Assembly (NCBI RefSeq): GCF_040500525.1
Contig: NZ_CP159403.1
Coordinates: 1,597,001 to 1,661,000, forward strand
DNA: 64,000 bases
Source: Azospirillum formosense
Lineage (GTDB): Bacteria; Pseudomonadota; Alphaproteobacteria; Azospirillales; Azospirillaceae
Direction: 5' to 3'
Part shown: positions 1 to 11,442 of the stretch, piece after piece
Layout: each line of letters begins with the position of its first letter
Position numbering within the stretch: position 1 is the stretch's first letter
Notes under the pieces: generated by a model
What the model was told of the DNA's origin: nothing
Seen by the model: the letters and a program-made list of their open reading frames with translations, nothing else
Databases searched by the model: none
Position numbers and translations under genes: made by a program

Positions 1-366
1 GACCTTGCGGATCGTGCGCTGGGCGACGTTGGCGAACACCGCGTCGCGCAGCTCGGCGAAGACCAGCGACATCACCCGCGCCAGACCATAGGCAACGATC
101 AGCCCCAGCGGGATCGTCACCAGCGCCCCGGCGTCGCCCGGCGACAGGGCGTCGACCGCCCGCTTGTAGAAGATCGGCACCCAGACGTTCGCCACCTTGG
201 CGCCGACCAGCAGGACCAGCGCCACCACCACGCGCAGCTTCGTCTCGAAGGAATCCCGCGGCCACAGATAGGGCACGAGCGAGCGCAGCGCCGCCATGTC
301 GCCGGTGCTGGACGCGGCCTCCGCGTAGGTGGGGGCCGGGCTGGGGTTGCTGGTGCGGCGGCGCAT
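1..366 (-). CDS. ABC exporter of the Atm1/HMT1 (ABCB7) type, N-terminal part only
   Basis: The gene runs off the left edge, so only about 122 N-terminal residues are visible. They start at ATG 366 and hold a proline-rich leader, the stretch LRSLVPYLWP, a first hydrophobic helix (VVVALVLLVGAKVANVW) and the motif PIFYKRAVDAL. A second helix and FAELRDAVFANVAQ follow. This pattern is typical of Atm1/HMT1-type half-transporters, which export glutathione-linked sulfur or metal compounds across the inner membrane. The ATPase domain lies outside the window, so the family call rests on the membrane domain alone. Confidence 0.75.
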   Translation of the reverse strand, partial: MRRRTSNPSPAPTYAEAASSTGDMAALRSLVPYLWPRDSFETKLRVVVALVLLVGAKVANVWVPIFYKRAVDALSPGDAGALVTIPLGLIVAYGLARVMSLVFAELRDAVFANVAQRTIRKV

Positions 367-403
367 GGAGAAGTCCGGGAAATGGGTCGGTTGCCAAAAG
401 CGG

Positions 404-422
404 CTGCCCTAAACTAGGGCGG
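404..422. repeat. short inverted repeat between divergent genes
   Basis: GCCCT and AGGGC arms (406-410 and 416-420) flank AAACT in the 244-bp space between the divergent ABC exporter and chemoreceptor genes. It could be an operator or chance. I could not assign a confident -35/-10 pair in this gap. Confidence 0.3.
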
Positions 423-610
423 CGAGCGCCGCCAACCAAGGAAGACGGGCCGTGCGCCGGTTGCATGGCGGTCCGCCGGAGGATTTTCACACGGTTTGCG
501 GGAATCGGTCTCCGAAAAATTGCACGCGGACGAATGGATAAAACCGTATTAGACTTAAAGCCTATCTCCGTCGGCGAGGGCTGCGGAGCGACTGCCGCAT
601 AGGGCCGAAC

Positions 611-2668
611 GTGCTGAAGAACCTCTCCCTGACCGCCAAACTGTCCCTGCTGAACGTGCTGGGGCTGTTCATCCTGGCCATCGTGCTGACGCTGGCCTCC
701 AGCCGGGTGTTGAGCGACCGCAGCGCCGCCTCCGCGCAGGAGCAGCGGGAGCGCAGCATGGCGCTGGCCCACATGCTGCTGAAGCAGAACGGCGCCGACT
801 ACAGCCTGCGCGACGGCGCGCTCTATGTCGGATCGGTGCGGATCGACGGCGACACCCGCATGGTCGACCAGATCCGCGAGCTGACCGGCGGTGCGGCCAC
901 GGTCTTCCGCGGCGACACCCGCGTCGCCACCACCGTGCAGAACGCCGACGGCAGCCGGGCCAACGGCACGAAGCTGGGCGCCGGGCCGGTCTTCGACAGC
1001 GTCATCATCCAGCGCAAGCCCTACCGCGGCGAGGCCGACATCCTGGGCGAGCGCTACTTCACCTCCTACGACCCGCTGCTCGACGCCTCCGGCTCGGTGG
1101 TCGGCGTGCTGTTCGTCGGGCTGAAGCGGGCCGACGTGCTGAGGGTGGTGGACGAGGTGGAGCGCACCATCCTGGTGGTGGCGCCGCTGGTCACGCTGGC
1201 CTTCGGCCTGGTCAGCTTCTTCCTGGTCCGCCGCCAGATGGGCGCGGTGCGGGCGATGAGCGCGACCATGCACGACCTCGCCGCCGACAAGCTGGACGTC
1301 GCCGTTCCCGGCCTCGACCGCCGCGACGAGATCGGGCAGATGGCCCAGGCGGTGCAGGTGTTCAAGGACAACGCCATCCAGAAGAAGGCGATGGACGAGG
1401 CCGAGCGCGAGCGCCTGGAGGCCGAGCGCCGCGCCGACGAGGCGCAGCGCGCCCGCGAGAAGGCCATCGGCGAGGAGATCGCCGCGCTGATCGACGGCGT
1501 GTCCAAGGGCGACCTGTCGCGCCGCCTGGAGCTGGCCGGTAAGGACGGCTTCTACCGGACCATGTCGGAAGGCATCAACCGGCTGACCGACACGGTCGAG
1601 GCGGTCATCGCCGACCTCGGCGCGGTGCTCAGCGCGCTCGCCCAGGGCGACCTCAACAAGCGCGTCGAGCGCGACTATGAAGGCGCCTTCCAGACGCTGA
1701 AGACCGACGTCAACGCCACATCCGCCAAGCTGTCGGAGATCGTCGGCCAGATCACCCAGGCGGCGGACACCATCGCCTCGGCGGCCGGGGAGGTCTCCAT
1801 CGGCTCCTCCGATCTCGCGGAGCGGACGGAGCAGCAGGCGTCCTCTCTGGAGGAGACGGCGGCGAGCATGGAGGAGCTGGGGGCGACCGTGCGCTCCAAC
1901 GCCGACAACGCCCAGCGCGCCAACGGCATGGCGGCCGACGCCCGCACCGCCGCGGAGTCCGGCGGCACGGTGGCGGATTCGGCGATCGAGGCGATGAAGC
2001 GCATCGAGGCGTCGAGCCGCAAGATCACCGACATCATCGGGGTGATCGACGAGATCGCCTTCCAGACCAACCTGCTGGCGCTGAACGCGGCGGTCGAGGC
2101 GGCGCGGGCCGGCGATGCCGGGCGCGGCTTCGCCGTGGTGGCGCAGGAGGTGCGCAACCTCGCCCAGCGCTCCGCCCAGGCGTCCAAGGAGATCAAGGGG
2201 CTGATCCTCGACAGCGACGCCCAGGTCAAGGACGGGGTGGAACTGGTCAAGAGGGCCGGCGACGCGCTGGAGGGCATCGTGTCGGGCGTCCAGCAGGTCG
2301 CCGGGCTGATCGCCGAGATGGCCTCGGCCTCCTCGGAGCAGGCGGCGGCGCTCGACGAGATCAACGCCACCGTCTCGCAGATGGACGAGATGACCCAGAA
2401 GAACGCCGCGCTCGTCGAGGAGACCACCGCCGCGGCGCAGGCCATGGCCGGTCAGGCCAACGACCTGAAGGGGTTGATCGGCTTCTTCAAGCTGGACCCG
2501 CGGGCCGTGCCCGTCGCGGTTGCGACCGCCGCCACGGCGCCGCGGCACGTCGCGCCGGTGGCCCGTACAGCCCGCGCCGCGGCCAAGCCGGCGGCCCGCG
2601 CGGTGGCTCATTCGGGCGCCGCGCTCAAGCGCAACGTCAGCGAGGACGACGACTGGAAGGAGTTCTGA
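611..2668 (+). CDS. methyl-accepting chemotaxis protein with Cache-type periplasmic sensor
   Basis: A 685-aa chemoreceptor with a GTG start. TM1 is at about residues 8-30, followed by a periplasmic domain of about 150 residues of the single-Cache kind and TM2 at about 187-207. Then come a HAMP domain, a charged coiled coil, a second HAMP-like segment (about 300-370) and the cytoplasmic signalling domain, whose hairpin tip reads EIAFQTNLLALNAAVEAA. The C-terminus DDDWKEF resembles the acidic-aromatic tethers that recruit adaptation enzymes. It should control CheA at receptor arrays. The ligand cannot be inferred, and no che genes are adjacent, so it is an orphan receptor. Confidence 0.93.
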   Translation: MLKNLSLTAKLSLLNVLGLFILAIVLTLASSRVLSDRSAASAQEQRERSMALAHMLLKQNGADYSLRDGALYVGSVRIDGDTRMVDQIRELTGGAATVFRGDTRVATTVQNADGSRANGTKLGAGPVFDSVIIQRKPYRGEADILGERYFTSYDPLLDASGSVVGVLFVGLKRADVLRVVDEVERTILVVAPLVTLAFGLVSFFLVRRQMGAVRAMSATMHDLAADKLDVAVPGLDRRDEIGQMAQAVQVFKDNAIQKKAMDEAERERLEAERRADEAQRAREKAIGEEIAALIDGVSKGDLSRRLELAGKDGFYRTMSEGINRLTDTVEAVIADLGAVLSALAQGDLNKRVERDYEGAFQTLKTDVNATSAKLSEIVGQITQAADTIASAAGEVSIGSSDLAERTEQQASSLEETAASMEELGATVRSNADNAQRANGMAADARTAAESGGTVADSAIEAMKRIEASSRKITDIIGVIDEIAFQTNLLALNAAVEAARAGDAGRGFAVVAQEVRNLAQRSAQASKEIKGLILDSDAQVKDGVELVKRAGDALEGIVSGVQQVAGLIAEMASASSEQAAALDEINATVSQMDEMTQKNAALVEETTAAAQAMAGQANDLKGLIGFFKLDPRAVPVAVATAATAPRHVAPVARTARAAAKPAARAVAHSGAALKRNVSEDDDWKEF

Positions 2669-2701
2669 GCGTTTTCGTCAGTTGATGCGGACGCTGACGT
2701 C

Positions 2702-2801
2702 GCCCCCTCCCTGACCCTCCCCCTCTTCGAGGTGGAGGGGATGGATGCCGCTTCGCAGAAGGCACCCTCTCCCTCGAAGAGGGGGAGGGCCGGGGTGGAG
2801 G
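2702..2801. repeat. GC-rich palindromic intergenic element, copy R1
   Basis: An imperfect large palindrome of about 100 bp with outer arms CCCCCTCCCTGACCCTCCCC and GGGGGAGGGCCGGGGTGG. It has internal CTCTTCGAGG / CCTCGAAGAG hairpin arms and a non-palindromic centre. It lies between the convergent chemoreceptor and SH3 lipoprotein genes. It belongs to the same family as the elements near 12.3, 12.8, 48.8 and 59.5 kb. Confidence 0.75.
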
Positions 2802-2817
2802 CAAGCCGCCCCCCGCC

Positions 2818-3279
2818 TCAGTTCGCGATCGGCGTCGCTTCGATCTTGCGGCGCGGGGCGGCCTTGATCGAGGGGCCGGCGTTGTCCTCCGGCTTGGCGA
2901 CGGTCGTCGTCGTGCCGCGGGCGGTCTGGACGGGCGCGCTGCCGCGCAGGCGCAGCAGATGCATCCGCACATAGGCGGTGGACCCCACCGCCTGAACCGC
3001 CACCCAATCGGTGCCGCGGGCGCGGCCCAGAACCTTCAAAGGCTGGCCGGGCGGGAAGGTGGCGACGATGGGCGCGCTGTTGCTCGGCTGCGACCGCAGC
3101 GCGGTGGTCTTGTCGGTTTCCCAGTCACCGGAAACCGTGTCGAGCCCCGCCGGGGAGGCGCTGGCGGTCCCCTGCACCACGGGCGCGCGGTTGGTCCGCT
3201 CGCCCGTCTGGCAGGCGGTCAGCATCACCGTGCAGACCACGGCGAGGGAGACGGGAACGAGGCGCAGGCGTCTGGTCAT
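2818..3279 (-). CDS. SH3-domain lipoprotein
   Basis: A 153-aa protein. I chose the internal ATG at 3279, not the longer frame from 3345, because it gives a proper lipoprotein signal: MTRRLRLVP, a hydrophobic core and an LTAC lipobox ending at Cys23. The mature part contains a bacterial SH3-like domain (DWETDKTTALRSQPSNSAPI ... GQPLKVLGRARG.DWVAV...YVRMHLL). A Lys/Arg-rich tail follows. Such domains usually bind peptidoglycan or periplasmic partners. The gene is monocistronic as far as I can see, and its specific role is unknown. Confidence 0.75.
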   Translation of the reverse strand: MTRRLRLVPVSLAVVCTVMLTACQTGERTNRAPVVQGTASASPAGLDTVSGDWETDKTTALRSQPSNSAPIVATFPPGQPLKVLGRARGTDWVAVQAVGSTAYVRMHLLRLRGSAPVQTARGTTTTVAKPEDNAGPSIKAAPRRKIEATPIAN

Positions 3280-3413
3280 CACGGACTCTGTCGGGTAGCC
3301 CTTTCGATCGGGCGACCATACAGGATGCGCCCCCACCCGCGCCACCGCGCCGCGGCAGAACGGCTATGCACTGTTTGTGGCAGGAAAGTGGCGCCGGCCT
3401 TCGCACCCGGCGC

Positions 3414-3752
3414 CTAGGCGAGGACGCCCAACTGCCAGGCGAAGAAGACGCCCAGCGCCACGGCGATGGTTAGGAGCTGCTTGCCCGTCACCACGCAGGC
3501 CAGCACGGCGGCCAGCGCGCCGACCAGCTGGGGGTTCCTCCAGGTCAGCTCCAGCCCCTCGCCGTTCGGGGACAGGATCATCGGCACGATGATGGCGGTC
3601 AGCACCGTCACCGGGACGAAGCCCAGCGCCTGCTTCAGCAGCGGCGGGAAGACCACGCGGTCGCCCAGAACGAACAGCGCCGCCTTCACGAAGACGGTGA
3701 CCGCCGCCATGCCCAGGATCATGACGGTGTTGGTCAGGACGGTCCCGGTCAT
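3414..3752 (-). CDS. azlD: AzlD-type branched-chain amino acid exporter small subunit
   Basis: A 112-aa membrane protein with four hydrophobic segments and the family landmarks ALGFVPVTVLTAIIVP and NPQLVGALAA. It should be the small subunit of the AzlCD branched-chain amino acid exporter. Its ATG overlaps the azlC stop in an ATGA arrangement (3749-3752), so the pair is probably translationally coupled. Confidence 0.88.
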   Translation of the reverse strand: MTGTVLTNTVMILGMAAVTVFVKAALFVLGDRVVFPPLLKQALGFVPVTVLTAIIVPMILSPNGEGLELTWRNPQLVGALAAVLACVVTGKQLLTIAVALGVFFAWQLGVLA

Positions 3753-4477
3753 GCCGCCTCCTCCTCCCGACGTCCGGCCTCCAGCCCGCCGGAGCGCCAG
3801 CGCTGCAGGGCCATCCCCACGGCCACCCCGGCCACCACGGCGGCCATCAGCCCCAGCTTGTAGGGCACGTCCTGCCCCAGATAGGCCACGGCGCCCGCCG
3901 CCACCGCCGCCGCGAAGTTCGGCAGGCTGGCGAGCTGCGGGACGACGATGGCGATGAAGGTGGCGACCATCGCGAAGTCCAGCCCCAGCGACTGGAGCTG
4001 CGGGAAGGCCGCGCCGAACAGCAGGCCGACCAGGGTCCAGAACTGCCAGTTCGCGTACATCGACAGGCAGGAGCCCAGGAAGTACCAGTGCCCGAGCGGC
4101 GCCCGCGGGTGCCGGGCGTAGTAGCCGGCCATCACCGCGAAGGTCTCGTCGGTCAGGAAGAAGCCCAGCGTCCAGCGCCAGCGCGGGGGCAGATGGGCGA
4201 CGTGCGGCAGCAGCGTGGCGGCGTAGAGGGCGTGGCGCAGATTCACGATCAGGGTGGTCAGCCAGATCACCGCCAGCCCGGCGTGCCCGGCCACCAGCCC
4301 CAGCGCGATGAACTGGCTGGACCCCGCATAGACCGACAGGGACATCAGCTGCCCCTGCCACGCCGCCAGCGGCCCGGCGGCCACCAGCGTGCCGAAGATC
4401 ACCCCGAAGGGCGCCGCGCCGATGACCATCGGCAGGGTGTCGCGGGCGCCGGCGGCGAAGCTGGATCGTCTGGTCAT
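3749..4477 (-). CDS. azlC: AzlC-type branched-chain amino acid exporter large subunit
   Basis: A 242-aa polytopic protein starting MTRRSSFAAGARD. It has the AzlC hallmarks GAAPFGVIFGT, LSVYAGSSQFIALGL, NLRHALYAATL and FFLTDETFAVM. It forms the large subunit of the inner-membrane exporter with AzlD, encoded immediately downstream with a 4-bp overlap. A much longer frame continues upstream of 4477, but it runs antisense to the next gene and was rejected. No adjacent Lrp-type regulator is visible. Confidence 0.9.
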   Translation of the reverse strand: MTRRSSFAAGARDTLPMVIGAAPFGVIFGTLVAAGPLAAWQGQLMSLSVYAGSSQFIALGLVAGHAGLAVIWLTTLIVNLRHALYAATLLPHVAHLPPRWRWTLGFFLTDETFAVMAGYYARHPRAPLGHWYFLGSCLSMYANWQFWTLVGLLFGAAFPQLQSLGLDFAMVATFIAIVVPQLASLPNFAAAVAAGAVAYLGQDVPYKLGLMAAVVAGVAVGMALQRWRSGGLEAGRREEEAA

Positions 4478-4702
4478 GATCGTTCTGCAGCGTCTTCTGG
4501 AACCGTTCCATGGAACAGCGTCGGGTTGCGGACCATAGCGCTGCGACGGGCTGTCCGCCCGCCTTTTATTGTCCGGGAGACAAGTCCATCCACCCAGCCC
4601 CGCGCGAAATGCCGCATGCGAACGAGCGATGAGAATTTCCCGTTTCCAGAGTGTTTGGTCAGAATCCCCGCACCGATTGCATCTGCCGGGGAGCCTACTC
4701 GC

Positions 4703-5590
4703 GTGAAGGTACCGTTCAACAACAAGGCCCGTTGGATTGACGACGTCATCTGGCATCAAATCCCGCGCCTGAAGATCGAGCCGCGGCGCAAGCTCGCCGC
4801 GTCGCTGGTGGCACCCTTCCGGCCCCGAACCCCCGGCTTCACGCCCTCCGAACAGGCGTTGACGCTCAAGACGCAACTGGAGACGCGCGGCTACACCGAC
4901 GCCTTCCGCCTGATGACCGACGAGCAGGTCGCGGCGATGCGGCGCTATTTCGAGGAGCAGCCCTGCTTCGACGGCGGGCACCGGCAACACGGCTCCTTCA
5001 CCATCGACAAGGTGCCGTCGCCGGACATCCAGATGGCCCGCTATGTGGAGGAGCAGTTCCTGGCCGCGCCCCACCTGCTGGACACCATCAACCACCCGCT
5101 CGTCCTGGAGGTCGCGGAAGCGTTCCACGGCTGCAAGCCGACCATCGACGGCATGTCGGTGTGGTGGTCGCTGGCCCGGCCCAACCCGCGGATCAGCACC
5201 CAGAACTACCACCGGGACTACAACCAGGTCCGTCATTTCAAGATGTTCCTGTACCTGACGGACACCGACATGGGCGGCGGGCCGCACATCTACGTCCCGG
5301 CTTCCCAGCATGGGCAGGAATTGCTGGAGCGGCGCAATCATTCCGACGCCGAGGTCAAGGCGGTCTATGGCGCGTCGGCGCCCGTCGCGCTGACCGGACG
5401 GGCGGGCGACTGCTTCCTGGCCGACAACATCGGGATGCACAAGGCTCTCCAGCCGACGCACAGCGACCGGCTGATCGTCGTCACCGAATACACGCTGCTG
5501 CGCAACCGCTTCGGCCCGCTCCAGCCGGTGCTGCCGAATCCGGACCGCCGTTACGACCCCTACATCAACCGGGTCTATCTGCGGAGTTAA
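4703..5590 (+). CDS. phytanoyl-CoA dioxygenase-like Fe(II)/2-oxoglutarate oxygenase
   Basis: A 295-aa protein from GTG 4703, preceded by a GGGGAG ribosome-binding site. An in-frame ATG at 4616 lacks one. The PhyH-type facial triad is visible: His and Asp in NYHRDYNQ, a distal His in NIGMHKALQP, and an Arg a few residues later (SDRL) that would hold 2-oxoglutarate. FLYLTDTDMGGGPHIYVPAS is the usual core strand pair. The substrate is not predictable. The gene is divergent from azlCD and 69 bp from the next gene. Confidence 0.75.
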   Translation: MKVPFNNKARWIDDVIWHQIPRLKIEPRRKLAASLVAPFRPRTPGFTPSEQALTLKTQLETRGYTDAFRLMTDEQVAAMRRYFEEQPCFDGGHRQHGSFTIDKVPSPDIQMARYVEEQFLAAPHLLDTINHPLVLEVAEAFHGCKPTIDGMSVWWSLARPNPRISTQNYHRDYNQVRHFKMFLYLTDTDMGGGPHIYVPASQHGQELLERRNHSDAEVKAVYGASAPVALTGRAGDCFLADNIGMHKALQPTHSDRLIVVTEYTLLRNRFGPLQPVLPNPDRRYDPYINRVYLRS

Positions 5591-5659
5591 TGATTCCGAT
5601 GGGGTCGGCCGGCCGGGGGAGGGCTTTCCAAGCGCCCGCCTTTCCGGCAGGCTGGTCCC

Positions 5660-6319
5660 ATGAAACCCGATTCCTGCTTCGAGTTTCCCGTCCACACGGC
5701 GGGGGAGCGTGCGGCGGACGCGGTCATCCACGCCATCGGCGTGATCGCCGGCCTGATCGGCGCGTCCTGGCTGCTGGCCGTGACGGCGGGCCATGTCTCC
5801 GCGACCGAGATGGTGTCGCTGGTCGCCTACGGCGCCGGGCTGGTCGGCATGTTGAGCGCGTCGGCCGCCTACAATCTGGCCCCGCCGGGGCGGCGCAAGG
5901 CGGTGCTGCGGCGGATCGACCACGCGATGATCTATGTGATGATCGCCGGCAGCTACACCCCCTTCACCCTGAACCGGCTGGACGGCGCCGCGGGAATCCC
6001 GCTGGGCGTCGCGGTGTGGGTGGTGGCGCTGGGCGGGGTGGCGCTGAAGCTGTTCGCGTCCTGGCGGTACGAACGGCTGGGCTTCGTGCTCTATCTCGGG
6101 CTCGGCTGGGCCATCCTGTCGGTGGCCGAACCGCTGTGGCGGTCGCTGTCGCCGACGACGCTGCTTCTGCTGGCGGTCGGCGGGGTGGTCTACACGGTGG
6201 GGGCCTTCATCCACACGCTGGACCGCCTGCCCTACAACATCCCGGTCTGGCACGCGCTGGTCATCGTGGCGGCCTCCTGCCACTTCGCCGCGGTGGCTCG
6301 GGAGTTCGTGGTGACGTGA
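5660..6319 (+). CDS. hemolysin III / PAQR family membrane protein
   Basis: A 219-aa seven-helix protein. PAQR/TrhA hallmarks are ERAADAVIHAIG near the N-terminus, SAAYNL, RRIDHAMIYVMIAGSYTPF, and the C-terminal YTVGAFIHTLD with WHALVIVAASCHF. The conserved Asp and the three His residues proposed to bind zinc are present. Bacterial members have been linked to membrane-fluidity homeostasis; haemolysis is a historic label. It stands alone and converges on clpB. Confidence 0.88.
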   Translation: MKPDSCFEFPVHTAGERAADAVIHAIGVIAGLIGASWLLAVTAGHVSATEMVSLVAYGAGLVGMLSASAAYNLAPPGRRKAVLRRIDHAMIYVMIAGSYTPFTLNRLDGAAGIPLGVAVWVVALGGVALKLFASWRYERLGFVLYLGLGWAILSVAEPLWRSLSPTTLLLLAVGGVVYTVGAFIHTLDRLPYNIPVWHALVIVAASCHFAAVAREFVVT

Positions 6320-6324
6320 CGAAC

Positions 6325-6348
6325 GGGGGGCCTCGCGAAAGGCCCCCC
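6325..6348. terminator. perfect hairpin between convergent genes
   Basis: A 9-bp perfect stem (6325-6333 with 6340-6348, GGGGGGCCT/AGGCCCCCC) and a 6-nt loop lies in the 53-bp gap between the PAQR and clpB stop codons. There is no strong T-run, but position and stem strength suggest a bidirectional terminator. Confidence 0.6.
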
Positions 6349-6372
6349 GCCTGCATCACCCGTGGATGCCCA

Positions 6373-9003
<2,631 letters not shown>

Positions 9004-9096
9004 GGTGTGCTCCCTTTCTCGCCGACCGTCCGCGAGGCAGCCCGGTCAGTCCGATCCACGTTACCAGTGCGATCCGCAAGGATGCATGCGTCGCCG

Positions 9097-9127
9097 TAGA
9101 TGTGGGAGAGGCCCATCCGTATGCAAG
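9097..9127 (-). promoter_or_regulatory. predicted sigma-32 (RpoH) promoter of clpB
   Basis: Read on the minus strand, CTTGCAT (9127-9121) is followed after 15 nt by CCACATCTA (9105-9097). The second box differs at one position from the classic heat-shock -10 CCCCATNTA, and CTTG is the core of the -35. It lies 93 nt upstream of the clpB ATG. Assigned by eye from the consensus. Confidence 0.65.
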
Positions 9128-9220
9128 ACCCCCCGGTACGCGTGGTTATTGCTTTTGTCGGACCCGCGCCGAAAGGGTGGCTTTCCGCGGCCCTTGGGAA
9201 AAGGCTAGGGTTTTGCGCCA

Positions 9221-9784
9221 ATGCCACGGACCCCCGCCTTCATGACGGCCACGCCCACCAGCACCCCGCGCGACCCTTCGCCCAAGGCCCTGCGGCCCGC
9301 CCTGACCTCGCCCCTGATGCGGCTGGCTTGGCACGGCCGCAACATGTGGCACTGGGTGGCGCGCCCGCTGACCATGGGGGTGCGGGGGATCATCCTGGAC
9401 GACTCGGACCCTGGGGGGAACGCGGCCTCGGTCCTGCTGATCCGCCACAGCTACGTCGGCGGCTGGCATTTTCCGGGCGGCGGAGTCGGAAAAGGCGAGA
9501 CGCTGGTCGAGGCCATGCGCCGCGAGGTGCGGGAGGAGGTCGGGTTGACCGTGGAGAGCGGGCCGCAGCCCTTCGGCGTCTACGCCCGCTTCCGGCACGG
9601 CGCGAGCGACCATGTGGCGGTCTTCGTCGCGCAGGGATGGTCGGGAACACCGCAGGCCGACGGGGTGGAGATCCTGGAGGCGCGCTTCTTCCCGCTGGAC
9701 CGGCTGCCGGAGGACACCTCCCCGGCGACGCGGCGGCGAATCGCCGAGTTGCAGGGTCGGGAGCCCTTGGCCGAGCGCTGGTGA
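9221..9784 (+). CDS. NUDIX hydrolase
   Basis: A 187-aa protein with a complete NUDIX box (GGVGKGETLVEAMRREVREE then VGL, matching Gx5Ex7REUxEExGU) in the middle of an alpha/beta/alpha fold. The flanks VLLIRHSYVGGWHFPGG and VAVFVAQGW are typical. It should cleave a nucleoside diphosphate linked to another moiety, using Mg2+ bound by the box glutamates. The substrate is not evident. The start could also be the in-frame ATG at 9242. Confidence 0.85.
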   Translation: MPRTPAFMTATPTSTPRDPSPKALRPALTSPLMRLAWHGRNMWHWVARPLTMGVRGIILDDSDPGGNAASVLLIRHSYVGGWHFPGGGVGKGETLVEAMRREVREEVGLTVESGPQPFGVYARFRHGASDHVAVFVAQGWSGTPQADGVEILEARFFPLDRLPEDTSPATRRRIAELQGREPLAERW

Positions 9785-9841
9785 CGGTTTTCGATTGCGA
9801 CGGTTGACAGAAGCGAACCGGTCCCACCATTGTGCGATGCA

Positions 9842-10636
9842 ATGCCCGCGACCGTCGCCGCCATACGCCGCTACCCCGTGAAGGGGCTGAGCGGCCAGGA
9901 TCTTCCCGCCGTTGACCTCGTCACCGGCCAACCCATCCCCTTTGACCGGCGCTTCGGCCTGCTGCACGGCCCGGCGGCCCTGACCCCGGACGTCGAGGGC
10001 TGGCGCCCGAACGAGGATTTCTTCACGCTCGACCGGAACGAGAAGCTGGCGCTGCTCGACACCGAGTTCGACGAGGCCACCCAGACGCTGATCATCCGGC
10101 GCGGGGGCAAGCCGGTGTCGCGCGGGCGTCTGGACCAGCCGATGGGCCGGATGCTGGTGGAGCAGTTCTTCGCCGCCTATCTGGCCGGCGCGGCTCCCGG
10201 CCTGCCCAAGCTGGCCGAGGCTGGGAATCCGGCGCAGGGCGGCGGTTTTTCCTTCACCGACCGGGAAGAGGCGGCGGTCTCCATCCTCAACCTCGCCAGC
10301 GTGCGCGATCTGGAGGAGCGGGTGGCCAAGCAGCCGGTCGATCCGCGGCGCTTCCGCGCCAACCTGATGATCGACGGGCTGGAGCCCTGGGTGGAGCGCC
10401 AGTGGATCGGCGCGCTGCTGACCATCGGCGAGGTCACCCTGCGCATCTGCGACCACAAGGATTGCCGGCCCTCCAGCGAGGTCAATCCGGCGACCGGCGC
10501 GCGCGATCTCAACACGCTCCCCATCCTGGAGCGCGGCTACGACCACACGCAGTGCGGCGTCTATGCGCGGGTGGTGCATGGCGGCCGGATCGTGGTGGGC
10601 GACCCGGTGGCGCTGGCCGAAGACCTGCCGGCCTGA
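9842..10636 (+). CDS. MOSC domain protein
   Basis: A 264-aa protein from ATG 9842 (a TTG lies four codons upstream). The N-terminal beta-barrel begins with the usual IRRYPVKGLSG. The C-terminal half carries the MOSC core with a conserved Cys in a LRICDHKDCR context. Members use sulfur carried on a cysteine or bind molybdenum cofactor, for example in N-hydroxylated-substrate reduction. No Moco biosynthesis gene is adjacent, though a Moco enzyme (formate dehydrogenase) is encoded at the far end of the window. Confidence 0.8.
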   Translation: MPATVAAIRRYPVKGLSGQDLPAVDLVTGQPIPFDRRFGLLHGPAALTPDVEGWRPNEDFFTLDRNEKLALLDTEFDEATQTLIIRRGGKPVSRGRLDQPMGRMLVEQFFAAYLAGAAPGLPKLAEAGNPAQGGGFSFTDREEAAVSILNLASVRDLEERVAKQPVDPRRFRANLMIDGLEPWVERQWIGALLTIGEVTLRICDHKDCRPSSEVNPATGARDLNTLPILERGYDHTQCGVYARVVHGGRIVVGDPVALAEDLPA

Positions 10637-10715
10637 AAACCCGCCAAGCCTGAAACCCGCCGGCCCTGAAGCCGGAACCCCCCGGCCTCAGGACTGACGG
10701 TTACCAAACGGATTG

Positions 10716-11156
10716 TCAGGCGCTCATCGGGGTGCGTTCGTCGGCAGCGGCCTCGGACTCCTCGCCCATCTCGCCGCCGTCCTCGTCCTCCGCCGAACCG
10801 CCCAGGCTGGGCTGCGGGCCGAGGCCCGCGGCGCCGGCGTTGCCGCGCTGGCGGTTCTCCGATTCCTGGATCTGGTTGATGATGCGGAAATAGTGCTCCG
10901 CATGCTGAAGGTAGTTTTCCGCCTGGACGCGGTCGCCGGACGAGGAGGCGTCGCGGGCCAGCGCCAGATACTTTTCATGGACCTGCCACGCGTTGCCGCG
11001 GATGCGCACGTCCGGACCATTGCTGTCGAAGGTCTGGTGACGCAGCGGAACGTTCTGCCGGCGGTTGCCGCCGCCGCCACCGCCGCCGCCACCTCCGCCA
11101 CCACCGCCGCCGTTGCCACGACCGCGCGAGCGCCTGGAGTTCGGTCCTTGTCTCAT
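10716..11156 (-). CDS. DUF4167 protein with long polyglycine tract
   Basis: A 146-aa protein starting MRQGPNSRRSRGRGN, followed by about 15 consecutive glycines. The DUF4167 core then reads QTFDSNGPDVRIRGNAW, KYLALARDASSSGDRV and NYLQHAEHYFRIIN. The tail is acidic. The RG/G-rich N-terminus suggests nucleic-acid binding, but no function is established to my knowledge. Alphaproteobacteria commonly keep this family next to prmC, as here. The glycine tract is coded by GGC/GGT triplets and may be length-variable. Confidence 0.82.
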   Translation of the reverse strand: MRQGPNSRRSRGRGNGGGGGGGGGGGGGGGNRRQNVPLRHQTFDSNGPDVRIRGNAWQVHEKYLALARDASSSGDRVQAENYLQHAEHYFRIINQIQESENRQRGNAGAAGLGPQPSLGGSAEDEDGGEMGEESEAAADERTPMSA

Positions 11157-11442
11157 TTGGCTCTTATGGCCCCATGTAAGAGAAGTGCAATCCCGCAAAC
11201 GCCCTGGCTGACCATCCGGTCGCCGGGCCCGCCGCGGAACCAACCGCGGATGGGTCGCAGGGATCAAATCGACGCGCCCAACCGGTCAACGGTCTGCCTT
11301 CTCGGACGTCCGCCCAACCGCGCGGGGTTTCCGGAGGCCATGGGTACGCCCTGGGATGATCGTCCCCGGGCCATCGTCGTCCTTGCACCCTACTGGGGAC
11401 CGCGCGTCAATCCAACCTTTTTTTTGGGGGGATGGCGCGAAA
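11157..11442. other. intergenic region between prmC and the DUF4167 gene
   Basis: This 286-bp gap holds no convincing gene. A T8/G6 homopolymer (about 11420-11433), unusual for this genome, lies close to the prmC stop. It probably carries the DUF4167 promoter, but I cannot pick one with confidence. Confidence 0.4.

Noticed and set aside
500..575. Flagellar sigma-28 promoter before the chemoreceptor
   Set aside because: TAAA and GCC elements are present, but the spacing is 17 instead of about 15 and the rest fits poorly.
11080..11120. Triplet-repeat stretch as a CRISPR or satellite array
   Set aside because: It is the coding sequence of the DUF4167 polyglycine tract, without spacers.
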